Under the pieces are notes generated by a model. The model was not told the DNA's origin. It did no database searches and saw only the letters and a program-made list of their open reading frames with translations. A stretch of DNA of 20,184 nucleotides from Sandaracinaceae bacterium. Its GTDB lineage: Bacteria > Myxococcota_A > Polyangia > Polyangiales > Houyiibacteriaceae. Every line of letters begins with the position of its first letter. Positions within the stretch are counted from its first letter, which is position 1. Made by a program: the position numbers and the translations under genes. Below are positions 13,798 through 20,184 of this stretch, piece after piece. The DNA is taken from positions 1-20,184 of the forward strand of contig JAAZAH010000271.1 in NCBI GenBank assembly GCA_012514415.1. Reading direction: 5' to 3'.

Positions 13798-15681
13798 ATG
13801 TCCGAGGATGAAAAAGACGATCTCCCCAAGGCACCAGCTCCGCCCAAGAAAAAGGCGACCATTGTGGGGATGCCCCTGGTCGATCTGAAACCTCCGCCCG
13901 GAAGCCCTCCCGCCCCGCCGGCTCCGCCAGCGCCTCGCAGACCGGTGGCCGCGGCGCCCCCGCCACCGCCCAAACCCGCGCCGCCTCCGCCAAGGCCGGC
14001 GCCGCCTCCGCCAAGGCCCGCGCCCAAGGCCGCGCCGAAGCCGGCCACACCTCTAACGCCGGTCGCGGCCGCCTCTCAAGACGTTCCCAAGCGCAAACCG
14101 ACGATGATCGGCGTCGCCGTGCAACCGCGCGCGGAGGCGGCCTCGACCGCTCCCCCCGTCGCGCCCACCCCACCGACGGCTCCGCCCGCACAAGAGCGGC
14201 CCGAGCCGATCGAGCCGAGCAAGCTAACCACGCGATCTTCTCAGGCAGAGATCACGCAGCCTTTCGATCTCGAGGAAAAACAGCCCATCGCGCCCCCTTC
14301 CCCGGGAATGCTCACTCAAAAGGAGCCGTTGAGTGAGTCCGCCGATCGGCCAAGCCCAAAGGAGTCCGGTCTCGATGCCGGACTTCGCGAGATTGGCGAA
14401 CGGGTCACGCCGGTCGTCGATCCCGCGCCTGAGCTCGCCTATCTCGACGTGGCCGGTCCCTCGATCGACGTGGATCTCGGCGACGCCCTCGAAGGCGAAG
14501 CGGACGATCCGAAAGTCGCTCACGATGTGGATCTCGGCGGCGCCTCCGAGAGCGCGCGCGTGGCGGCGGAAGAGCTTTCTGAGCCTCCGCCCCCGAATGC
14601 GCCGGGTTCCGGCGCGCCCCATTCGGGAGATGCAAGCGCGCGCGTGGCGGCGACGGACGCGCCACGCGCCGCGCCAAAAGAGACGCGCTCGACCGCCAGT
14701 GCACATGAAAGCACGCCTCCTTCCGGCGCGCCCGCGGCCCACGCTGAAGACAGCCAAACCGTGCCCACGGCGAGCTCCGCTTTCGCTCAGACTCAGGCGA
14801 TTCCGAGTGCAGCCGAGCGCGGCGATGAGGACGAAGACGCGCGGACGAGCGACGCTCGCCTCTCATCTCCGACCGTTCTCAGTGCCGAGAGCGGTTTTCT
14901 TATGAAGGTCTTCATCGGGGGCGGGATCCTCCTGCTCGTCGTCGCCCTCGCGCTCGTCGTTCTCTTCAGGGGAGCCGTTCTACCTGGGGCCGGAGAAGAG
15001 ACGCTCTCATCGGCGGAGCTTCCTCCGGTCGAGACGACGGCAAGCCCCGGAATACGCGCTCAAGGCGAAGGAGGGCCGGGCGCTGGAGCGGGCGCGGGGG
15101 ATGAGGCGTCTCAAAAAGCGGGCGAAGCGAAGACCAATTCGAGCCTCGCCAAAGAGGACGCTCAGGAAGCTGCTCCGCGCACCGCCACGGCTCCAGCTCA
15201 AAAACCCGAGGCTCCCGCACCAGCTGCGAAGTCGCCTGCGGCGGGCTCCGGCACCGTCCTCCTCGCTCCTCCGACCGAGGTCGATGCGCAGTACGAGGCG
15301 ATGACGCCCCGGCGACGACGCGCAAAGGCACGAGAGTTCGTCAACGCGGGCAACTTCCTCCGAAATCGAGAGCGTCACGAAGATGCGATCGAGCGCTACG
15401 TCGAGGCGCTTTCGCACGATCCGCGCCTCGCCGCCGCCGTTTCGGGCGGGGTCCAGTCTTGGCTCGCGCGGGATGAAGCCCATACGGCGCTCGCGTGGGC
15501 CGAGCGGCTCGTCGAATTGCTCCCGGTTTCGGCCGGATCGCACACGCTGAAGGCGCGCGCCCTGCTCCGCCTTGGGCGCGTCGACGAGGCCGCCGAATCG
15601 GTTGAAGCCGCGCGCGAGATCGATCCCCGCAATCGGAGCGTCGCCGAGCTTGACGAAGAGATCGCCGAGCGGTCCCGCTAA
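13798..15681 (+). CDS. Pro/Ala-rich single-pass membrane protein with C-terminal TPR domain
   Basis: A 627-residue protein I cannot assign to a named family. Residues 1-365 are low-complexity, rich in Pro, Ala, Ser and Glu, and likely disordered and cytoplasmic. Two similar basic motifs, KKKATIVGM (T21) and KRKPTMIGV (T102), lie within it, and a VDLG motif is repeated near residues 223 and 243. One transmembrane helix spans about residues 369-390 (VFIGGGILLLVVALALVVLF). A second disordered linker follows, and residues from about 510 to the end form two to three TPR-like helical hairpins (NAGNFLRNRERHEDAIERYV, ALLRLGRVDEAAESV). ATG 13798 has a good Shine-Dalgarno (AGAGGA). The membrane kinase gene follows 45 bp later, so a sensor or scaffold role is possible. 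Confidence 0.82.
   Translation: MSEDEKDDLPKAPAPPKKKATIVGMPLVDLKPPPGSPPAPPAPPAPRRPVAAAPPPPPKPAPPPPRPAPPPPRPAPKAAPKPATPLTPVAAASQDVPKRKPTMIGVAVQPRAEAASTAPPVAPTPPTAPPAQERPEPIEPSKLTTRSSQAEITQPFDLEEKQPIAPPSPGMLTQKEPLSESADRPSPKESGLDAGLREIGERVTPVVDPAPELAYLDVAGPSIDVDLGDALEGEADDPKVAHDVDLGGASESARVAAEELSEPPPPNAPGSGAPHSGDASARVAATDAPRAAPKETRSTASAHESTPPSGAPAAHAEDSQTVPTASSAFAQTQAIPSAAERGDEDEDARTSDARLSSPTVLSAESGFLMKVFIGGGILLLVVALALVVLFRGAVLPGAGEETLSSAELPPVETTASPGIRAQGEGGPGAGAGAGDEASQKAGEAKTNSSLAKEDAQEAAPRTATAPAQKPEAPAPAAKSPAAGSGTVLLAPPTEVDAQYEAMTPRRRRAKAREFVNAGNFLRNRERHEDAIERYVEALSHDPRLAAAVSGGVQSWLARDEAHTALAWAERLVELLPVSAGSHTLKARALLRLGRVDEAAESVEAAREIDPRNRSVAELDEEIAERSR
13960..14022 (+). repeat. Three tandem 21-bp repeats encoding PPPP(K/R)PA
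   Basis: Units at 13960-13980, 13981-14001 and 14002-14022 each encode a seven-residue proline-rich unit. The second and third units differ at a single base, indicating recent duplication or slippage. The repeat is in frame within the disordered N-terminal region. Confidence 0.85.
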
Positions 15682-15700
15682 AGCACCGTTTCTCTCGCCC

Positions 15701-15728
15701 ATCAAAGGCTGGTATGTAAGCCTTTGAT
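15701..15728. promoter_or_regulatory. Perfect 10-bp inverted repeat over the start of the membrane histidine kinase gene
   Basis: ATCAAAGGCT (15701-15710) and AGCCTTTGAT (15719-15728) are exact reverse complements separated by 8 bp. The spacer contains TATGTA preceded by TGG, an extended -10-like element (15710-15718). The right arm includes the first two bases of the ATG at 15727. It can act as a DNA operator or, if the whole repeat is transcribed, as an mRNA hairpin hiding the start codon. Confidence 0.6.
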
Positions 15729-17937
15729 GGACGTTCGAAGCCAGACCGCACTTCTCGCCGCCGTGCTCTGCCTCGCGATGGCGGCGAGCGTTTTCTTCCG
15801 GCCGAAGCGAAGGCGCGTCCATCGGGCATTCGCGAATTTCTCTGGCACAGTCGCGGTCTGGTACGGAAGCGCCTTTCTCCATCGCGCGCTTGAGATCGGC
15901 TTTTTCGCGCGGCTCCACCTCGTCGCGGGCGTCGTGATGACACTCGTCGCCGTGCGTTTCTTCCGCGCCTTCGTCGACGACGACGATCCCCGCCTCGTGC
16001 GGCTTCATCGCGCCGCCTGGCTCGTCGTCACACCGATCCTTATCTACGCACTCACCCGCCCCGAAGACGAGACCCTCGTCGCCCTCATCGCAACCATCGT
16101 CGTCACCATCTTCTTCGCTGTCGCGATCGTCCTTCTCTATATCCGCTCTGCAAACGCGCCTTCTCGACTTGAACGCGCTCGGCTCCGCTACCTCTGCATC
16201 GTCGGAGGCGCGGCCGGTTCCTTCGCGCTTTTCGAGTACGCGCCACTCGTCGGCCTCACGATCCCCGAGCTCGGCACCGTCCTCATTCTCATTTTCCTCT
16301 ATATGCTCTCCCAATCGATCACGCGCGATCGCTTGATCGATCTCTATGAACTCGCAGGCCGCGCGGGCGTGCTCACCGCGGTCTCCTTGCTCTTCAGCGG
16401 CATCGTCTGGACGCTCCGCGAGATCGCAGGTGAACCGCGCTTTATCCATATGGTCGTTGCAGCGATGGCGCTTCTGCTCCTCTTCGATTCGGTTCGAAGC
16501 CGCGTCGCGCCCTTTATCGCCATGGTCTTTTTTCGGGAACGCGCCGATCTCGAAGAGAATCTCGCGAACTTGAGAAAGCGCCTTGTCCACGCGCTCGAGC
16601 TCGAAGCGCTCGCGTCGATGTTGATGGAAGGACTCGAGGAGAGTCGCCGCTTCACCCATGCCTCGTTCTATGTTTCAAGCGAAGGGGGACATGCGTTCCG
16701 GCTGCACGCGCATCTCGGAAGCCCTCCGCCTCAGCGGATCGAGACCGCCCCCGCCCAGCCCTTTCTGAGCCGCCTCCTCGAAGAGGACGCACTCGTCCTC
16801 GAGCTGTTGGAACGCGATTTCGAAGATCTCCGTGCCGCACGACGCGATCGCGAAGCCGAAACGCTCTTTGAGGTGATTCGGACCATCGAAGCGCTTCACG
16901 GAGGCGTCGCCCTCGCCATCGCCGGACGCTCTCGCGAGCTCTACGGATTTTTGATCGTCGCCGACGATCGCATCCGCGACGCATTCTCGATCGATGAAGT
17001 CCAGCTCCTCGTCGGCCTCGCCACCCAGGTGGCGCTCACGCTCGAGAGCAGCGCGCTCCACCAAAAGCTCGTCGAGCGCGATCGGCTTGTCACGCTCGGC
17101 GAGATGGCGGCCGGCCTTGCTCATGAGATCCGCAATCCGCTCGGCGCCATCAAGGCGAGTGCGCAGCTCCTCAGCGATCCCGGCGAGGACGAAGAGGCGA
17201 CAAGCGAATTCCTTGATATCATCGTCGAAGAGACCGATCGCCTTGCGCGTGTTGTCGGCTCATTCCTCGATTACGCCAAACCGGGAGCCTCGATCGCCGA
17301 GCCCGCTGATGTGAAAAAGGCGGTTGAGAGGACCGTCCGCATCCTCGAAGCCGAGCTCGCCGATAGTGGAATTGAGATTGAGCTCGAGATGGGCGAAGGT
17401 GACATGCAGGCGCGCATCGACCCCGAGCATCTTCGGCAAATTCTTTTGAATCTCGGTCGAAACGCCGCCGAGGCGATGGGCGACGAAGGGAAGCTGTGCG
17501 TGGACGTGCGCCGGGTGATCGCGCGCGATATCGGGGGGAGGATCGAAGCCTCGATCGAGATCCGCGTAAGCGATACGGGCCCCGGAATTTCGGATGAGAT
17601 CCGTCAAAAGCTCTTCGTCCCCTTTGTCACCACGAAATCGAATGGCTCGGGCCTCGGTCTCGCCATCTCGCAGCGCCTCGCGAGTGCGGCAGGCGGGCGC
17701 ATGGAGGTGCTCAGCGGGGATGAGCGCGGGGCGACGTTCATCGTCCGTTATCCCGCGTATCAAGAGCCGAGCGAAGAGGGAGCGGCGGAAGCGGCGATCA
17801 CCTCCGCTCGAGGCGATGAGAAGGCCCAAGTGAGCCCTGAGAACGAGGCAATTCGCCCGCTCGTAGATGACGAGAGCCCAAAGAGCGAAGGCGCCGAAGA
17901 GGGCGGCGGAGAAAGCGAAGTGGGAACCGCTCCCTAA
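15727..17937 (+). CDS. Multi-pass membrane sensor histidine kinase with GAF-like domain
   Basis: A 736-residue kinase. About eight hydrophobic segments occupy residues 5-265 (for example LLAAVLCLAMAASVFF, LIATIVVTIFFAVAIVLL, VLILIFLYML, MVVAAMALLLLF). A GAF-like region spans about 285-440, followed by a short coiled linker. The HisKA domain has GEMAAGLAHEIRNPLGAIKA with phospho-acceptor H466. The HATPase domain shows the N-box LLNLGRNAAEAM (N579), G1 DTGPGIS, FVPFVTTK and G2 GSGLGLAIS. The last 60 residues form an acidic, probably disordered tail (ESPKSEGAEEGGGESEVG). No receiver or response-regulator gene is adjacent, so it is an orphan kinase in this window. ATG 15727 is chosen over an in-frame TTG one codon upstream. 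The start codon lies in a perfect inverted repeat. Confidence 0.93.
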   Translation: MDVRSQTALLAAVLCLAMAASVFFRPKRRRVHRAFANFSGTVAVWYGSAFLHRALEIGFFARLHLVAGVVMTLVAVRFFRAFVDDDDPRLVRLHRAAWLVVTPILIYALTRPEDETLVALIATIVVTIFFAVAIVLLYIRSANAPSRLERARLRYLCIVGGAAGSFALFEYAPLVGLTIPELGTVLILIFLYMLSQSITRDRLIDLYELAGRAGVLTAVSLLFSGIVWTLREIAGEPRFIHMVVAAMALLLLFDSVRSRVAPFIAMVFFRERADLEENLANLRKRLVHALELEALASMLMEGLEESRRFTHASFYVSSEGGHAFRLHAHLGSPPPQRIETAPAQPFLSRLLEEDALVLELLERDFEDLRAARRDREAETLFEVIRTIEALHGGVALAIAGRSRELYGFLIVADDRIRDAFSIDEVQLLVGLATQVALTLESSALHQKLVERDRLVTLGEMAAGLAHEIRNPLGAIKASAQLLSDPGEDEEATSEFLDIIVEETDRLARVVGSFLDYAKPGASIAEPADVKKAVERTVRILEAELADSGIEIELEMGEGDMQARIDPEHLRQILLNLGRNAAEAMGDEGKLCVDVRRVIARDIGGRIEASIEIRVSDTGPGISDEIRQKLFVPFVTTKSNGSGLGLAISQRLASAAGGRMEVLSGDERGATFIVRYPAYQEPSEEGAAEAAITSARGDEKAQVSPENEAIRPLVDDESPKSEGAEEGGGESEVGTAP

Positions 17938-17958
17938 GCGCCCTGCCGAACCGGACCC

Positions 17959-19053
17959 TCAGGGCTCAAAGGCTTCGAAATCCTTTCCGATCGCGTCTTT
18001 GATTTGGACCGGGGCAGAGCTGCCGCGGCGCTCGGCTCGAGCGGGCGCGGGCGAAAATCCGACCCGATGAACGCGCAGGCGGTAGAGGCGGAGATCGGAG
18101 CGCGAGAGCGCGCTGTCGGGGAGACCGTTCTCTTCGAAGAGGAGAGAGAAAGCTCGCGTTCGGCGTTCCTCGCCCAGCTCGTCCAGACGCTCGGGGAGCA
18201 GATAGCGCCAGCTTCCGGTCTGCTCATACCCGACGCCGTGGTCGGCGGTGATCTGCCTCGCAATGACCGAGGGGCGGCGGTCGAGAAAATCCCCATCTTC
18301 AACAAGGAAGGCGACTTCGAGATCCAGCCGCGGGAGGATGGCGTGAAGCGGCCCTCCCATGGCTTCGGCGCGCTCATTCCAACGATCGCGTGCGGCCTCG
18401 CTCGCCATGAGGAGCGCGCTCGCGATCGAACCTGCGCGGGCCGAACGCCAGAGACGGGGGCGCCCTGATTCGCTGAGGAGCACCATCACCTCGACGCTCC
18501 GCACCTCGCGAAGCATCTCGGGGAAATACGCGAGCGGGGGACGGGGCACGCCGCCGAGGATCATGCGAGCGGTCTTTGCGAGCGCCGCACGGTAGGATGC
18601 GGGAAGATCGAGACGCTGATCGAACTCGAAATAGCTCGCATTCGAATCGAGAAAGAGCGCCCGAAAAGGAGGCGTGGCGAGACCGCGCGAGAGCTCACCG
18701 AGACTTCCGTCGAGGTTCAGATCGCGTTCAATAAGGAGCCCGCGGATGCCTCCTCGCGCGAGCGCCTCGGCCAGCGCTTCGAAATCGTCCGCTGCGAGCG
18801 CTTCAATGAAGCCCGGAATGCGCTCAGCTGAAATGAATTCGACGCCCTCCACCGCCCGGCGCGGCCCCTCGGGATAGACCGCGATGCGGCCACGATGCGC
18901 AATTGACCGCTCGAGCGCATCGCCGAGCCCTCCCCCACACGACGCCGAGCCGCAGTCCGCGCACGCTTGAAGCACGAGGACGAGCACCAGTAGGGCACGG
19001 AACACGAGGTGTCGAACGCCGCCGATCCGATCGGCATCGTCGCTGCACCGCAT
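17959..19053 (-). CDS. Putative lipoprotein of unknown function
   Basis: The N-terminus has a strongly hydrophobic stretch, RALLVLVLVLQAC, ending in a lipobox-like LQAC, so the mature protein is probably a lipoprotein of about 335 residues. The rest matches no family I can name with confidence. The C-terminal half (LDLEVAFL, then ADHGVGYEQTGSWRYLLPE, then FEENGLPDSALSRSDLRLYRL) has the order and spacing of the C-terminal part of AMMECR1-type domains, but this is only a visual resemblance. The start is uncertain: ATG 19053 is used; GTG 19095, TTG 19086 (with GAGGTG upstream at good spacing) and GTG 19005 (giving a short, classical lipoprotein signal) are alternatives. It lies downstream of the outer-membrane protein gene on the same strand and may be cotranscribed with it. 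It converges on the kinase gene, leaving 21 bp. Confidence 0.72.
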   Translation of the reverse strand: MRCSDDADRIGGVRHLVFRALLVLVLVLQACADCGSASCGGGLGDALERSIAHRGRIAVYPEGPRRAVEGVEFISAERIPGFIEALAADDFEALAEALARGGIRGLLIERDLNLDGSLGELSRGLATPPFRALFLDSNASYFEFDQRLDLPASYRAALAKTARMILGGVPRPPLAYFPEMLREVRSVEVMVLLSESGRPRLWRSARAGSIASALLMASEAARDRWNERAEAMGGPLHAILPRLDLEVAFLVEDGDFLDRRPSVIARQITADHGVGYEQTGSWRYLLPERLDELGEERRTRAFSLLFEENGLPDSALSRSDLRLYRLRVHRVGFSPAPARAERRGSSAPVQIKDAIGKDFEAFEP

Positions 19054-19158
19054 CTCGGCTCGCCGTTGAGCGAGGGGGACGTTCAAAGGGATCACACCTC
19101 ACTCATGATGCACAATGACCGAGCGTTCCAGCCCAGCGCGCCTCCATGGGAGCTCGCC

Positions 19159-20082
19159 TCAATATTGAAAGCCGACGCCGAAATCGATGCGCCACTGACC
19201 CGAAAGCTCGGGAGCATTCGGGATCTCCTCGACGCGCGTCGGATCCATGACATCGATGGAGAAAACCCCGGAGAGCACAAGCTTCTGGTAGCGGAAGACG
19301 AGTCCCGGCGCGACGCGGACGCGATAACCTCGCATCCGATTGAACGCCGTCACTTGAGAGCCGCTCGTGATTCCCGCCGCATAGACGAGCTCGGAGTCGG
19401 CAAGGATACCCACGGCGCGCACGTGAACCATCGGCGTAAGCGTCGCGCTATGCCCCAAGACAAGCGGCTTCGAAAGGATGAGGCCGCCACCCGGCACAGT
19501 CAGCGAAAATTCCTTTGAACCCGTAATGGTCGTCGCGAAACCCTGAACGGCGATGTCGGGGAGGTAGCGTGGCCATTTTTTGAACCACCCCTCAAAGAGG
19601 GCGATCTTGACCTCGGCCGACCAAAGAAAAAGGTTCGAGAGGTAGACATGCCCCATGCCGAGACCGACATCGATGCCAAAGGGGAGTCCCTTTCGAAAGA
19701 CGCCGCGGGAATGCGTGAGTGCGCCTTGAGGAAAGGCATTTCCCGCTTCGGTCGCGTTCGCTCCTCCATGCGTCCCGAGTCGCCAGTACTCACTCTGATG
19801 GTCGATCTGGCTCACCCCGGTCTCGAAACCGAGATAGAAGCCGCGTGAACCGAGGCTATGCGCGGGCGTAAGCACCGTGGGCTCGATCGCGCCAGCAAGC
19901 TGGGACATCAAGGAGCCGAAGCGTCCATCCGCGACCTGCTGCGCCTCGGCCCGCGAGAGCTCGCTCGTGCCGTTGTAGAGCCGATGCGTGGTGATATCCA
20001 TCTTCTTCTGGGCGGACGCGGGCGCGGCGGCGCTGAAGGTGGCCACGAAGAGAATGGAGAATACGAGAGCAAGGCGGATCAA
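19159..20082 (-). CDS. Outer-membrane beta-barrel protein, function unknown
   Basis: A 307-residue protein with a clear Sec signal peptide: a short basic n-region, the core LALVFSILFVATFSAAA, and a cleavage site near APASAQ. The mature part is rich in alternating, glycine- and aromatic-containing strands (GFYLGFETGVSQ, LPFGIDVGLGMGHVYL, RVRVAPGLVFRYQKLV). It ends in RIDFGVGFQY, with the C-terminal aromatic residue typical of barrels inserted by BamA. The start is set at TTG 20082: it follows GAGAGGA at eight-base spacing and gives a compact signal peptide. A GTG at 20118 would add 12 residues and place the ribosome site inside the gene. The cargo or function cannot be inferred; the downstream lipoprotein may be a partner. 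Confidence 0.85.
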   Translation of the reverse strand: MIRLALVFSILFVATFSAAAPASAQKKMDITTHRLYNGTSELSRAEAQQVADGRFGSLMSQLAGAIEPTVLTPAHSLGSRGFYLGFETGVSQIDHQSEYWRLGTHGGANATEAGNAFPQGALTHSRGVFRKGLPFGIDVGLGMGHVYLSNLFLWSAEVKIALFEGWFKKWPRYLPDIAVQGFATTITGSKEFSLTVPGGGLILSKPLVLGHSATLTPMVHVRAVGILADSELVYAAGITSGSQVTAFNRMRGYRVRVAPGLVFRYQKLVLSGVFSIDVMDPTRVEEIPNAPELSGQWRIDFGVGFQY

Positions 20083-20101
20083 GTTGGAATCCTCTCGGGT
20101 G

Positions 20102-20131
20102 AAGCTATCGAGAATCACCCTTGGGAGTCAA
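20102..20131 (-). promoter_or_regulatory. Candidate sigma-70-type promoter for the outer-membrane protein gene
   Basis: On the minus strand TTGACT (plus 20126-20131), five of six bases matching the -35 consensus, is followed by an 18-bp spacer and TAGCTT (20102-20107). The transcript would carry the GAGAGG ribosome site and the TTG start at 20082, so this gene, unlike many in the window, has a conventional leader. Confidence 0.5.
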
Positions 20132-20184
20132 GACGCTCGGTGGGCTGAGTCGAGATTTCTGAGGGAACGCCGCGCGTGGGGGGT

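Noticed and set aside
15007..16659. A 550-codon open frame on the minus strand across the TPR and kinase genes
   Set aside because: It is antisense to two well-supported genes, highly charged and motif-free; long antisense frames are expected at this base composition.
17951..17965. CCCTCAGGG palindrome at the convergent junction of the kinase and lipoprotein genes
   Set aside because: A stem of only four base pairs without a T-tract is too weak to call a terminator.

Overview
The window is a gene-dense, high-GC chromosomal segment with no RNA genes, insertion sequences or CRISPR, and no gap over 300 bp. The gene content suggests a Gram-negative bacterium of the Myxococcota/deltaproteobacterial type: an FHA-domain sigma-54 activator, several atypical histidine kinases, an outer-membrane beta-barrel with a signal peptide, a lipoprotein, and a large B12/radical-SAM protein fused to a DUF2344-like domain. 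The lineage is an inference from gene families, not a database result.

Layout. 1-855 (-) is the N-terminal part of an N6-adenine DNA methyltransferase resembling the methylase portion of Type ISP/IIG enzymes; it runs off the left edge. 947-4404 (+) is a two-gene operon: the radical-SAM fusion protein and a translationally coupled protein of unknown function. 4469-6805 (-) is cysC followed by glpD. 6892-7503 (-) is a nitroreductase. 7637-8512 (+) is a Dam/D12-class adenine methylase. 8597-9940 (+) is a soluble histidine kinase fused to a receiver domain, and 10073-11455 (+) is an FHA-coupled sigma-54 activator. 11440-12312 (-) is a homocysteine methyltransferase-type protein, starting one base away from a divergent pair (12314-13656, +) of an acetoacetate-decarboxylase-like protein and a HAD-IB phosphatase. 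13798-15681 (+) is a Pro/Ala-rich single-pass membrane protein with a TPR domain, followed by a multi-pass membrane histidine kinase (15727-17937, +). 17959-20082 (-) holds a putative lipoprotein and an outer-membrane beta-barrel protein.

How the parts relate. Three regulatory proteins (kinase-receiver, FHA sigma-54 activator, membrane kinase) and a possible scaffold protein occupy about half of the window and form a signalling-rich stretch. The metabolic genes form no obvious single pathway.

The most striking non-coding signal is at the starts of transcription units. Seven genes lacking a clear Shine-Dalgarno have a TAnnnT -10-like hexamer ending 6-8 bases before the start codon, three of them as an extended TGnTAnnnT. 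That is the geometry of leaderless mRNAs. It also fixes a GTG start for the first methyltransferase and gives back-to-back leaderless promoters at the one-base-apart divergent pair. A second notable signal is a perfect 10-bp inverted repeat that brackets a -10-like element and overlaps the start codon of the membrane histidine kinase.
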